From Quillaja saponaria (taxonomy: Eukaryota > Streptophyta > Magnoliopsida > Fabales > Quillajaceae), in NCBI GenBank assembly GCA_029379385.1, contig CM055605.1:9583001-9647000 (forward strand): a DNA stretch of 64,000 nucleotides, written 5' to 3'. Shown piece by piece: positions 1 through 12,280 of this stretch; positions within the stretch are counted from its first letter, which is position 1, and every line of letters starts with the position of its first letter. A program made the translations under genes and the position numbers. The notes beneath the pieces were generated by a model. That model was not told the DNA's origin. It did not search any database and saw only the letters and a list, made by a program, of their open reading frames with translations.

Positions 1-243
1 CATTAAACCATAAAAAATAAAGTAGTACTAGAGCAACCAAATAAGACTTGAAAGGAATACTTGAAAAAGGAAGGATTCAAGGAGTAAATCAACAAAATGA
101 ACATTAAAAATATGAATTAAACCTTCTTTTGATCATTTTCATTCACCTAAATTAATACTCCATAGAGTCAAAATACTCCACTAGGAACATAATGTGCTCA
201 AAGGCAGTCCCATGTGTTGTGTATTCAGACAAGACAATCTCAC

Positions 244-843
244 CTGTTAGAACCTCTAGGAACATTAGATATTGTAAAAGAATCCATTGAATTGTAACTT
301 CTAAGGTACTCATCATCCTGTCCACCATAATTAACTGGGAGAAGTATCACCACTCCAATAAGAGTGCACACCACAAAAAACTTGATACTGCAAAAAGGGA
401 AACAAAAAAAAAGAGTAGAATAAGATAAAACTCAGAAACAAAAAGTAATTTAGTAAATTATATTTCTGGCTTCTGGGTTAATAGTAATTTCACTGGAAAA
501 TAAAATTACGGAAGCAGAAAAATGAACTAAACCCAGAAATTAATGTAAATGGCTCTCACCCGAATTTAAAGAGCCTAATGATAACAAGGGCATCGAGGCC
601 ACCGGTGTCGATGATTTCGTCCTCGGAAACACGAAAAGCGCGAGGAATCCAAGAGATGGAGGGGAGTAAACGATGGAAAGTGAAAGCAGAATCGAAGGGA
701 ATGTAATGATGCAGGGAGAGACGGCGAGCGTAGTATATGGAAGCATTTGAAGGCTGTTTCTTGAGGATGGAGAAGAGTGAGAGAATTATGAAAGCTAAGC
801 CTATGTTAATGGCCGCCGAAGCCAAAAGGCTCTGTGGGTTCAT
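244..843 (-). CDS. OSCA/CSC1-like (HYP1-type) hyperosmolality-gated calcium channel, 5' end only
   Basis: Two exons are visible, 843-560 and 377-244; the gene leaves the window at base 1 and no third exon is seen in 1-243. The donor after 560 (GTGAG) and the acceptor before 377 (GCAG) join in frame, and exon 2 ends at a second GTGAG donor. The visible 139 residues start MNPQSLLASAAIN, with one hydrophobic helix at about residues 8-27. KKQPSN, a RLLPS..W segment and LDALVIIRLF follow, and exon 2 carries the second membrane segment and LLPVNYGGQ. This is the N-terminal pattern of plant OSCA/CSC1 proteins (RSN1_TM domain), closest in my recollection to Arabidopsis HYP1. Family members are plasma-membrane osmo/mechanosensitive cation channels of about 700-770 residues. 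I took the ATG at 843 because homology begins there; an in-frame ATG at 1005 would add an unrelated leader. Confidence 0.88.
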
Positions 844-2860
844 CTTCAGTGACAGAACAAACAGAGTGAGAGAGTGAAAGTGAGACAGAGAGAAAAACTG
901 TAGAGAGGAGGGGTTGGAGGGAATTGCCACCTCAGGTGCTACGTGGCATAGTCTCATGAGAGGAGACAGTTGAGTTTGTTTTGCTGGTTGCCCTGAAACG
1001 GCCATCTAAATTCACGCGCGCAAAACGTAAGAGGTGGTTTATTCTCCCGCTTTGACAAGGCATCATGTTAGGCTCTGTTTGGATGACAACGGGGAAATTG
1101 TCCTGATTCTTTGACATATAGACTAAACTTTAACCTTTAATAATTTTATTTTATTTTATACAATTTGAATATTATCGAAACAATTTTTCTAATAAAAAAA
1201 CTAACTTTCTTATTTATAAAATAGAAAAATAAAACAAAAAACGTATATAATTACATTAAAATAAACTCTACACTTTTTATGTTTGGAACCAAAGAAATGA
1301 TGTAAGATTTAAGTAAAATTTATTTAAAATTCATATTTTATTCAATTAAGAATTTCAAAACCTAAATAGGTTGAATTTCATTTTGTGAAATTTATTTGAC
1401 ACAAGTTATTATTTTGTTATGTTTCAAATGACATTTTTATTCTTAATATTACACATATTTTTCTAAATAAATCGATAAATAACAACCATTATTTCATCTA
1501 TTCAATTTCAAAAAAAAATTCTACTAACTTATTTTTTTTATTAAACAATAATTAATCTCACAGTTCTTATATTTTTAGTTGCATAATGCTAGTTTGAATT
1601 AAAAAATTAGGATAGTATGAAAAAAATACTTAAATTAAAATAAAATTTTCATTTGTTCCCAAATAAGAAAATTAAATTGAATTTCATTTTTTTTTTTTTT
1701 CCAATATCAAATAAAATAATTTATTTTAAATTATAGAATTTATTTAAAATAAAATAATTTTTATTTTGTTTGGAACACAAGTAAATAAAAACCCCCCATC
1801 AAATCCCACATTAGATTCTAACCTTGAAAGTGGGCTTCAATGTGCTTAAAATGATTGTATTGTTGAAGGCAACCATCCAACTTTGTTCCCTTCTAAGATG
1901 TACAAAATGATTAGACACGATGAGGGAGTTATTTTTGTCATCGTCTTCATAAATAAATTTAAATGTACAGAGATGTTCTCTATGTTTTCAGGTGTTAAAG
2001 TCATCTGACTTTTAGAAATATCAAATGATACTGTAATTCTATTGAATTTGTCTAAATACCGAAAAGGATGAGTAAGGATTTTAATCAAAACCCGTAAGAT
2101 ATCTGTTAACATTTTTATTATACATATATTTTAATATTTAAATTGATTTATTTGTACAAATAAATCAACAAAACAAAAATTACACTTTTAAATTCGGCTA
2201 AATTATATTTTTACTTCATTTGAACGTGAAAGTAACTTATTATAAAATATTTATTGTATTGTTATCATAAATAAACAAAGAAATTATAGTCTATCTAGTT
2301 TTATTCGGCCCTAATTAAGAGTATAGGGTGGAATAAGGATTTAGAAATTTTCGTACATATTGGATCCAGGTATAGTATAGTTCATATTGTCATTCCTAAA
2401 AAAAAACTTATAATGGACACTCCAAAACTAAATTGTATTTAAAAAAATAATAATAATCATAGAACTGGGTTAAACCCAACCTACCAAGCCCACTTTCAAC
2501 CCGGTTTAAGAAAGGCGAATCGGGTTAGCTGTTGGCTGTTGACCCAGGAAGCCAGTCATCCTCCTGATTCAAAGCTGATAAGGAAAGCTAGTATAGTAGT
2601 ATGAACTATGAAAAACGCAAGCAAGAGCAAATGGGTGAGAGAGAAAAACAATAAACACACAGGCAAATGCAAAAATAGAGAATTTTCAGAGTTTGACTTG
2701 GTCTTTAGACCTTCATAATTCCCATGGAAGGAGAAAATGACGAGGACGAAGGAGGTATTATTATTATTATTATCTTCATTAAACGGGTCAGAGTCTATGA
2801 GCAGACTGACACTGACCTTCAAGGGACCTCGTCTCCACTATATTCCAACCGTTAAATTCC
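844..2860. other. Intergenic region between two divergent genes
   Basis: This is the shared upstream region of the leftward OSCA-like gene and the rightward ARM-repeat gene. The part next to the OSCA start (850-1080) has higher GC and probably contains its leader and promoter. 1130-1760 is extremely AT-rich with homopolymer runs, and 2400-2720 is moderately GC. No convincing coding exon, tRNA or transposon end was found. The small open frames here have no recognisable motif. Confidence 0.5.
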
Positions 2861-3317
2861 AATCCTTTCTCTTTCTCTCTCATATTCTTCTTCCATTCTG
2901 GTTCAAGGTGAAGAAAGAAAAGGTATGAGGTCTTAGTCGTTGCTTTTGGCTTTGATTTCTTAACGTTCTCTACGTGTAGTGTCAGTCAATCAATCTTTGA
3001 ATTTGTTCTTCAGGTTCAATTTTTTCTCTGAATTTTTTTTTTTTTTTTTCTGTTTGATTATTCTTGCTTCCTTCTCTTCGAATTTCCCCTGCCCCTTTAT
3101 TAGCTTCTTATTCTCATACCCTTTTGTCTTTTATCAATACCCAAATCCTATTTTTTCCTTTTGATGATTTTTGAAGTTAATTGTTTGATGGATCATAACC
3201 CAATTTTATTTCTTTCTGAACTTAAATGTTGAAATATCCCAAGATTTTTTGCCCTTCTTCTATAAATTTGATTTTTCTGTCTTACTTCTCTGCAGGTTTT
3301 ATCAGTATCCAGGAAAG
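2858..3317 (+). promoter_or_regulatory. Likely 5' UTR exon and leader intron of the ARM-repeat gene
   Basis: A pyrimidine-rich leader is followed by AAAG/GTATGAG (donor GT at about 2922) and, after a T-rich stretch, by TTCTCTGCAG ending at 3295. An intron of about 370 bp in the 5' UTR is therefore likely, and the second exon would begin 22 nt before the ATG at 3318. The (ATT)n tract at 2757-2775 lies upstream. The transcription start was not determined. Confidence 0.5.
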
Positions 3318-6300
3318 ATGGAATACATGGAAGAAAGAAGTTTTTCTGAACTCTTAACGGAGCTGATATCTTTAGCTGAACAGGTTGCTTCACTAGCTAA
3401 GGACTCTGAATTTGAAAAAGATGTTTTCACTGAATTTTCCATTTTAGTTGACAAATTTATTCCATTTTTCAATGATTTGAGGGATAATATCACAATCATG
3501 GACAAGCCATCTATTCATAAAGCAATGGAATCCCTTGAGAAAGAGCTTAGGCATGCTATTTCTTTGATAAAAAGCCACAGTTTGAAACAACCCATTAAAC
3601 AGAATGAGAACATAACACATGATCTTGGTCGATCATTTGGTCTTGTGCTTCTTGCCAGTCTTGAAGTTTCCACAGATTTTAGAGAAAAGATTGGTGCGCT
3701 GCAGAAAGACTTGATGAATACAAGGTTCAGTGGCAATGTTACTCCAACTTCAAGTCAGGGATCAGACTTTGGAAGTGATTTGAAGGTGGAGTCAGAGATT
3801 AAGGAGGAAAGAGTAAGTGATTTGCAGGTGGAATTAGAGATAAAGGAGGAAAGAGTTAATGTTGATATAGATGATGTTGTTTTGCAACTCAAGTATGGTA
3901 ATGATGAAGAATTCACATTAGCATTATTAAGACTAAAGGACTCTATCAGAGTTGAAAAAGACGACAATGGATGGGTTAATGATGAAGGAGTCCTAGCAGT
4001 TCTGTTTAATCGTCTATCTTTGAATCAACCGAACAATAGGTTGAATATTATTCAGTTACTTACAACCCTTGCTTCAGAGAATGCTGAGCAAAAGGTCAGA
4101 TTTGTATATGATTTGATATTCCTAATGTTGGTTGTAAAATCTGTGCTTCTAATTGTTAGTAAGCTTAATTTGTAAAGTAATATGCAGGAGAAAATGGCAG
4201 ATGTCGGGTTTTTATCGGCACTTGTGAAGTCCCTGACACGGGATGTGGATGAAAGAAGAGAAGTTGTGAGGCTGTTGCTGGACCTCTCAGACCTTCCTGC
4301 AGTTCGGCGGCGCATTGGAAGAATTCAGGGGTGTATTGTTATGTTGCTTTCCATCCTAAATGGGGATGACCCTGTTGCTTCAGATAGTGCAGCGAAGTTG
4401 CTTAATGCATTATCCAGCAATACTCAGAATGCACTGCATATGGCAGAGGCTGGTTACTTTAAGCCACTAGTGCAGTATCTGAAGGAAGGTGATGCAGAAT
4501 TTTCTGTTACTTGTGACTCCTCTTTCATTCTCTGTTACTGAGTATGCTCTAAAGATGGTCAAGTGATAGCTTAATATCATATAAATGTGCTTCGAAGATC
4601 ACTTAAGTAATAATCGAATTTGCATTCAACTTTAATGTAAAATTAATTTCATAGCTTTGACCATATGTTGCCTGTTATTTAGCAGGTTTGATATGTTACT
4701 GTTTCAGTTACTTTAGATTCTTCTTTCTAAATTATATATTTTCTTTTCTGACTTTTGGTACAAATACTATGCCCATGTGAATCATGAACTTTCTTGAAAT
4801 TTATTGCTTACATGTGATTTTCAAATGACTGGGGCACAAGTGCTTTCAACTTCAATTTATTATGTTAGTCGCTGGAATTAGACTGATTGGAACAAAATTG
4901 AGGTTTGCACTTGTTAAAAGCTGAAAAATGATGTCTTTCAGGGTCGGACATGACTAAGATCCTCATGGCAACTGCACTTTCAAGGCTGGAGCTCACAGAT
5001 CAATGCAGAGCTTCTCTTGGAGAAGATGGGGCAATTGAACCCCTTGTCAAAATGTTCAATTCTGGAAAGCTTGAATCCAAGTTATCTGCTCTAAATGCAC
5101 TGCAAAAGTTGTCCAGCTGTACGGAAAATGTTCAATGTTTGATCAGTTCAGGAATTGTGGTATCCCTTCTTCAACTCCTTTTCTCTGTAACGTCTGTGCT
5201 TATGACTCTTCGGGAACCTGCCTCTGTAATTCTTGCCAGAATCGCCAAGTCTGAAACCATCCTTGTTAATCAAGATGTGGCTCAGCATATGCTCTCACTT
5301 TTAAATCTTTCTAGCCCAATAATTAAGTGTCATCTCTTAGAAGCACTCAACAGTATTGCAGCCCATCCTAGCGCCACCAAAGTGAGAAGAAAAATGAAGG
5401 AGAAAGGTGCACTTCAGCTTCTTTTGCCCTTTCTGATGGAAACTAACATAAAAATCAGAAGTAATGCCTTGCAATTGCTTTGCACTCTCTCTGGAGACCT
5501 AACAGAAGAGTTGATGGAACATCTTGGAGAAACTCATCTTTGTAACATTGTCAAGATTCTTTCATCAACAACATCAGAGAGTGAAAAAGCTGCTGCAGTT
5601 GGCATACTGAGTAATCTCCCCACTAGTGATAAAAAGGTGACAGATATACTTAAGCAGGAAAGTTTGCTACCCATTTTGATCTCCATTATGAATTCAAGCA
5701 CAGGAAGTACCGAACCCGCAACATGCAGGTTCACAGAGAGCGCTGCAGGTGTTCTAATTCGGTTTACAGATTCTTCTGACAAGAAATTACAACTTCTCTC
5801 TGCAGAACATGGGGTGATTCCTTTGCTTGTAAAATTGCTCTCAACTGGGCCACCAGTTGCAAAATGCAGAGCTGCAACCTCGCTAGCTCAGTTATCTCAG
5901 AGTTCACTGTATCTCAGGAAGTCTAAAAAGTCAAGGTGGTTCTGTGTTCCTCCTTCTGCAGATGCATATTGTGAAGTTCACGATGGCTACTGCTTTGTTG
6001 ATTGCACATTTTGTCTGGTCAAGGCAGGTGCTATTCCTCCACTGATCCAAATATTGGAAGGTAATGAAAGGGAAGCAGATGAAGCAGCTCTTCGTGCTCT
6101 TGCAACTCTATTGCAAGATGATATCTGGGAAAATGGTAGTAATTGCATAGCCCAAATGTTGGGCGTTCCTGCTATTATAAAAGTTTTAGAAGTGGGGAAT
6201 GAGAACGCTCAAAGGAAAGCACTATGGATATTGGAGAGGATTTTTGGAGTTGAAGAACACAAAGTACAGTATGGGGAATCTGCTCAGGGGGTGCTTATTG

Positions 6301-6395
6301 CTCTAGCCCAGCAGAGTGATTCTCGACTGAAATCAACAAGTGCAAGATTATTGGCACAGCTGGAGCTGTTGCAAGATCAATCTAGTTACTTTTGA
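3318..6395 (+). CDS. ARM-repeat protein related to plant U-box proteins PUB42-44, lacking the U-box
   Basis: Coding exons are 3318-4094, 4188-4488 and 4942-6395. All junctions have GT/AG ends and the summed 2532 nt stays in frame (843 residues). Residues 1-130 are helical and resemble the N-terminal (UND) region of plant U-box E3 ligases. Residues 135-185 are an acidic linker with a duplicated 14-residue unit. From about 185 to the end the protein is a run of armadillo-type helical repeats. Near residues 692-710 is a Cys/His patch (CEVHDGYC) just before TFCLVKAGAIPPL, a layout I recognise from SAUL1/PUB43/PUB44 C-termini. No U-box (CP..x..DPV..x..G.T) is present, so ubiquitin-ligase activity should not be assumed; a scaffold or adaptor role is inference. 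An alternative in-frame ATG at 3249 lies inside the putative leader intron. Confidence 0.88.
3774..3857 (+). repeat. 42-bp in-frame tandem duplication in the ARM-repeat gene
   Basis: Two adjacent 42-nt units (3774-3815 and 3816-3857) encode SDLKVESEIKEERV and SDLQVELEIKEERV, residues 153-180. The copies differ at a few bases, so the duplication is not brand new. It lengthens the charged linker between the N-terminal helices and the ARM repeats. Confidence 0.9.
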
Positions 6396-8350
6396 AACAA
6401 TTTGTTCTCTGTAACATCAGACCTATGAACTTTTTTTTTACACCCATTCCTTGGGATGTTTTTGTATACATGTAACAGTTTGCAACTTATATGTATATAC
6501 CTTTCTGAATGAGCCTTAATTTGGGAAAGAAACATTATTATAGTATGAAATGCAGTGTTCTTTCACAGCACAAATATTTGGTCCTTCTCCTCCCCCCCCC
6601 CCCTCCCCACCCATCCTTATTTGTTATTTGTCTCACTTTCCTTCTCAAGAGAATCATGGGACATTTGAAGTTTACAAGTAGAGTTTTTGAAGTTTCAAAT
6701 TGGTCGACTAGAGAATTTTTCACTTTTATGTGACCCTTGGAAAGTTGTCAATTCTTTTCTTATTCTGAGTTATTCTAGAGGCTCATTCAGCCTCATTCAT
6801 TTTGTAATAGCTTTAATAGTTTCAACTGGGATTACCTTTGGTCTTCAGCTTCCAAACCAGATAGAAGTTCTGAAGTGGTTTATTTAAGCCAGTTTTTTGC
6901 CTGTGCAATTGGCAAAAGTCATTTATTGTTGAAAACAAGTTTAGGTCTGAACTTGCCCCACATCACAGTTTGGATAAATGAAGGTTAGATAATAGTATCC
7001 CAGTTGAGTTGAATAAGGACTGAAGTCTGAAGCAAGCTTTATACAAATTGGAATCTGTATAGGTACAAAGGCATGTAATATTAATTGGATGAATATAAGA
7101 ACACCATGGACAAAAAGTGTTTGACAATCCAGTTCTTATATATAAGTTAACCATTACAAGGATTATGAGGATCTGTAGACTAAAACTTCTCATGTAATAT
7201 ACTGAAATTGTATTTGGTCACGACAGTGGTTTTTCACATTTACATTCTATTCCATCAACATGGTCAGTTGATCACAAACAATTTTAAGCAATTCTTTATC
7301 GTCTCTCGCTCTTATTACAGCTATTCCTACTCTAGAAATCAATGTCAATTGGGTTATGATTCTAACATTTCAACCTTCATTCTAAACAACCTAATTCTAG
7401 AACCCCATTGAGGCGACGTTCAAAAAGAAAGAAATTAGTTTTTCTCTCCTTTTTCTTTCCAAGCTCTCCCAAAAAGTTTTTGTGCATAAGCTGCGGTTAC
7501 GCATTCTCTAGACAACAATTCTAAATTTAACTATTTTCTCTTATTTCTTTTATATTTTGAATAAATTGATCTCAAATATATACCACATGAAGATTTTGAA
7601 GTTTCTTGTAATATCTCGAATGAAATCTTTTGTTCCTACCTTTTTAGAATCTATGATTCTCCTTATTTAAAAATTTTTGTGTATTCAATTTGATTTACAA
7701 TTTTTTTTTATAGCAGATTTTGATATGTGGTCATTCAAACGATTGTGATATTGCTAAAATACTGGTAGAGATTTTTGACCATATAAATATTATATCATCT
7801 ATTTTATATGGTCATATACATATTATACTAAGGAGTATAACGAGATTATATAATCTAGTTAGTAAGAAAAGAATTATAATTTATATTAATAATATTAGAT
7901 ATGAAAGTATTTTGATCTGTTTATTTATTGTAAGTACAGTTTGAAAATTTGGAGTTTATGTTAATGAAAATTCACTTTAAGTAAAAATAAAATAAATTCA
8001 TTAAACATATGCAATGACAAAAACGGAAAGCTATTAAAATCTTTTTCTTTCTGGGTCGGTCTATTGTCGGGTTGATCCGACATGATGGGTCAGCCCGAAA
8101 TTTATTCAATCTGGCAGTTGCCCTATTTGTTTTAAACTGGACCATGCTGGCCTGGCCCTTGAGAGCCAGTAGTCTTTGCGATTCCTTCGCTATATTTGCT
8201 CTCAAGTCTCAACGAAACAAACAGGTCTGCCGCCTCCCACAGACCACAGTTAACCACTGAGCTTCCCTCTCCGCCCCTCTTCCCCCAGTTAGCTTTGCTG
8301 TTCAAGTTTTCTCTTTCAGAGCCAAGCAGCACACTGCTGACGCCATACCC
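6396..8350. other. Intergenic region, ARM-repeat gene to NOP58
   Basis: The first 200-500 bp are probably 3' UTR of the ARM-repeat gene, including a C12 run at 6592-6603. 7490-8000 is very AT-rich. GC rises from about 8040, and 8170-8350 is likely the NOP58 promoter and leader. The small open frames in this stretch show no family motif. No transposon termini were recognised. Confidence 0.5.
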
Positions 8351-8351
8351 A

Positions 8352-8711
8352 GGTTTTCTTATTGCAACTTCTTCAACTATTGCTTTTCTTTCTTTTCCGC
8401 CTCCATTATGCACTATGTATGGAAATGGACAAAGATTTAAGTAATCTGGGAATACCATAAACTGTGCAAACTTTTAAACTTCTGAAACTTGTGCTGAGTA
8501 TGATCACTACTAGAGTCTCTACAGTAGTTTGGAACCTAATAGACTGTTCAATATCAAGAGTTCGGATTTTGAAAGATAGTTTGTTCTGTATGTTGTTTCT
8601 ATTTTTGCTATTAGTGGGGTTTGGTGTGTTGTTCGGCAAAAAAATGATATGAGTATTTTGGAAATTAATTTGATATTTGTCTACGTGATTTACAGTATAT
8701 TTGTTTTACAG
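8352..8711 (+). promoter_or_regulatory. Probable 5' UTR intron of NOP58
   Basis: A good acceptor, TGTTTTACAG, ends at 8711, 21 nt before the NOP58 ATG, so the leader is very likely spliced. The donor is less sure; CCCAG/GTTTTC at 8351/8352 is the best candidate I see. Leader introns are common in plant ribosome-biogenesis genes. Confidence 0.4.
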
Positions 8712-8732
8712 GTGTAATTGGGAAGTGATAAA

Positions 8733-11700
8733 ATGCTTTTGTTGTTCGAAACTCAAGCGGGTTTTGCCCTATTTAAGGTTTTGGATGAAGGGAAGCTCAA
8801 GAAAGTGGAGGTAACTTTGTGATATTGGGTGAAGTGCATGTTTTCAATTTTTATTCTCAAGCTGTTAAGAAAAAAAATTGTTGGTTCATGCTTTATGTAA
8901 TTTATAAATTTTTTGGGCTTTTGTGATCTACTTTATCTAAGCTTGGTTTAACTTCTCAAGCATCACACTGCATATATTGTATGTGATTCTACTCTGTTGT
9001 GATGACGTACATGATGTACCTGTCACGCTGTTGATATCTATCTGCATGTCATGACAACTGCATTTTATATATTTTACTATGTTTGTTTTCTTAAAATTCT
9101 TGTGATGCAGGACTTTTCTCAGGAGTTTTCCAGTGCAGAAACAGCTAGACAGGTTGGTGTGCATGTGTGCTTTTTTGCAAGATAGGAAAAAAGAAAGATT
9201 CCTAGATGTATATTTTTATCTGTAGTTTTGCTTCATGTTTCTAATGAATTTGAATCTAATACCAACTTTAGGTGGTCAAATTGAAAGCATTTTCTAAGTT
9301 TGAGAATACCTCAGAAGCTTTGGAAGCAACTACTTTACTGATTGATAGCAAGCCTAGCAAGGGTCTTCGCAAGTTTTTGCGTGCTCATTGTGATGGGGAA
9401 ACATTAGCTGTGGCCGACTCAAAGCTTGGGAATATAATTAAGGAGAAATTGGTCTGTCGCCTTTACTCTTTAGAAATGTCCAATGACAGTTTTTTCCTTG
9501 AAGCCTTGTGGTGACGTTCTGTTGTTGTTAAATATTTATTGTCTTGCAGAAAATAGAATGTGTTCACAACAATGCCGTGATGGAGCTGATGAGAGGTGTG
9601 AGAGCTCAGTTAACTGAACTCATATCTGGTCTAGCAGTTCAAGATTTGTCGCCAATGAGCTTGGGTTTGTCTCATAGCTTATGCAGATATAAGCTAAAAT
9701 TCAGTGCAGATAAGGTTTGTTTTCTTTAATCTCTGGACAGCTAGGGACTTCACATTAAGAATTAGGACAGTTCTATCTGTTGTCTTCTTGTATATATACA
9801 TACTTTTTATACATATTGTGTGTGTATTATATATATATATATATATAACATATATTTATATATGTGTGTCTGTATTTGTCAGTTCCAGCATACTAACCAT
9901 ATGGATATAAAATTTTATTGTTGTTTCACTCTATTATTCAGTATAGCATTCTTCTTTTTCTTTGGTAGTTACTGTGTTATTGATTGGTAAGTGTTAATTA
10001 TTCTCACTTATCTCTTGAAGGAGATGCAGGGGTTTGGCTTTCTTTTAAGATTGTTACCAGTTTTAGTTTGTCACTGACATTTTGAATAACTTTGCAATAT
10101 TCAGCAGTATTTCTTACATGTGATGCTGTGTGTCTTTGTCATTCTTATTTCAGTTGTTTACTATTTTTTTTTTTTTTTTTTTTCTGTTCCTGGGGGGGGG
10201 GGGGGGGGGGTGTTGATCAACCAATTGCTTGTCAAAAATGCCAGTTCACAACTGAAATACTTGAGTAGCAGTTTGTAAACCTGGTGATTTAAAGTATTCA
10301 TTCTTTTTGAGCAAGGAGTACCTGTTGAGTTTGAAAAAAAAAAAAAAAAAAAAAAAACACTATCTATTGACATTAGACAATGACCTGTATGATGATGGAA
10401 GTGCTCCTTTATTTATTACTAATTACTATGATATATTTTTTGTTTGGGTCAAGTTGAAGACTATAAAATAGTTGGACATTTGCAGATTTCTGTAGCCATA
10501 ATATAATTTTCTCTATTTTAGGTGGATACCATGATTATCCAGGCGATTGGTTTGCTTGATGATCTAGATAAAGAGCTAAATACTTATGCAATGAGGGTTC
10601 GAGAATGGTATGGTTGGCATTTTCCCGAGCTCACAAAAATAGTAGCGGATAACATCCTGTATGCAAGAACGGTCAAGCTGATGGGTGATAGGTCAAATGC
10701 TGCAAAGCTTGATTTCTCCGAGGTAGAGTTTATTATTTATTAGTTCATCTTAATTATGGTGCAAATTGTTTTGCCGTTGTGCATATCTTATATAGAATTA
10801 ACTAACTGGCACACTGTAGTTTAAATTTCTTTTTCTTTTTCTTCACAGTTCATATGATTATTGTGTTTTCCTGCTGAATGGTCGGTCCAATGTTAACCCT
10901 CAAGTGGTGTATATGCCAAAGGGTTGCTTACTTTGAGCTAAAACCTTAGATCTTTCCTCAGTGGGAAAATGTTAGCCTTTTCACTGACCTTTGGGTCCAT
11001 GTTAGTAAAGTTTTCTTTGTTTCACAATGAAGATGATGCTAAAATAATTCTCTTTTTAATTTCTTGCTCAAAATATTATAGATCTTGCCGGAGGAGGTAG
11101 AGTCAGAACTGAAGGAGGCAGCTGTTATATCCATGGGAACTGAAGTTAGTGACCTTGATTTGTCTAATATCAAAGAACTCTGTGATCAGGTTTTGTCTCT
11201 CTCAGAATACAGAGCTCAATTGTATGATTATCTGAAAAGCAGGATGAACACCATTGCTCCCAATTTGACTGCCCTTGTTGGGGAACTTGTTGGTGCTCGC
11301 CTCATTGCCCATGGAGGCAGCTTACTGAATCTTGCAAAGCAACCTGGGAGTACGGTACAGATTCTTGGTGCCGAAAAGGCTCTCTTTAGAGCCCTGAAGA
11401 CTAAGCATGCTACTCCAAAATATGGGCTTATTTACCATGCTTCCCTGATTGGTCAAGCAGCTCCAAAACTCAAGGGAAAAATTTCTCGGTCCCTTGCTGC
11501 GAAGGCAGCATTGGCGATCAGGTATGATGCGCTTGTGGAAGGCCAAGATAAGTCCCTTGATAACTCCATGGGACTGGAGAACAGAGCCAAGGTATGCACA
11601 AGTCTAGTGAATGATATATTCTCCTTTTTCTTTTGTATCATTTTCTTACATATATCTTGCACAGCTTGAAGCACGGTTACGAAATCTTGAAGGCAGAGAG

Positions 11701-12280
11701 TTAGGTCGTTTTGCTGGTTCCGCTAAGGGAAAACCCAAAATAGAAGTCTATGACAAGGACCGAAAGAAGGGAGCTGGAGCACTGATAACTCCTGCCAAGG
11801 TCTGATGTTTGCTTCATATGGTATAATATTTGTTCCACTTTCTGCTGGGGCTGTCATTAATTCTTCTGTTTTTTGTAGACATATAATCCTTCAGCGGATT
11901 CTCTTATTGGGAAAACAACTAGTTCTACTGCTGGGAATGAGGAAAAGGTCCCAAAGAAGACAGAGACTCGAGAGGAACCAGCAGAACAGGCTCCAATTAG
12001 TGGTGAAAAGAAGAAGAAAAGTAAGAAGAAAGCCAATGTTGATGACACTGCTTTGGAAAGTGATGGAGATGCTCATATGGAACCAGAAGGTGAAGAAATT
12101 GTGAAGGAGAAGAAGAAAAGGAAGAAAAATTCTGCTGAGAATGAAGAGGTGCAGAATGCGAGTCAGGATGTTGATGCTGGAGAGAAGAATAAGAAGAAGA
12201 AGAGAAAGCATGCTGAACAAGAAGAATCGCCTGAACTGCCTCGCAAAAAGAAAGAAAAAAAGAAGAAAAGTGAGACATGA
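8733..12280 (+). CDS. NOP58: Nucleolar protein NOP58 (NOP5), box C/D snoRNP core subunit
   Basis: Eight coding exons: 8733-8810, 9111-9152, 9272-9451, 9550-9714, 10522-10722, 11082-11591, 11665-11799 and 11879-12280. Every exon is a whole number of codons and has GT-AG neighbours, giving 570 residues. The protein starts [15 protein letters not shown]. It has the NOP5 N-terminal domain (about 1-66), NOSIC helices (about 155-210) and the Nop domain (about 240-400), with [17 protein letters not shown] near 281 and [11 protein letters not shown] near 317. Exon 8 encodes a Lys/Glu-rich tail with several KKKK clusters, typical of eukaryotic NOP58. With fibrillarin, NOP56 and SNU13 it forms the nucleolar RNP that guides 2'-O-methylation of rRNA. 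No broken residue or frameshift was found, so it is probably functional. The long fourth intron (9715-10521) holds several homopolymer runs. Confidence 0.97.
10164..10357 (+). repeat. Homopolymer runs T20, G19 and A24 in NOP58 intron 4
   Basis: Within one intron are T20 (10164-10183), then a G19 run (10192-10210) only eight bases later, and A24 (10334-10357). The G run lies on the coding strand, so the pre-mRNA would carry it. Exact lengths are likely to be unreliable in sequencing. Confidence 0.9.

Noticed and set aside
843..1005. N-terminal extension of the OSCA-like protein from the ATG at 1005
   Set aside because: The added residues look like translated leader. Family similarity and the first membrane segment begin at the ATG at 843.
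2737..2928. Small plus-strand open frame before the ARM-repeat gene
   Set aside because: It spans an (ATT)n repeat and the likely 5' UTR exon, and has no recognisable motif.
3249..3317. Upstream start of the ARM-repeat protein
   Set aside because: It lies in a T-rich stretch ending in a strong acceptor (CTGCAG at 3295), so it is probably intronic.
8132..8458. Minus-strand open frame upstream of NOP58
   Set aside because: It overlaps the probable promoter and leader of NOP58, and no family motif was seen.
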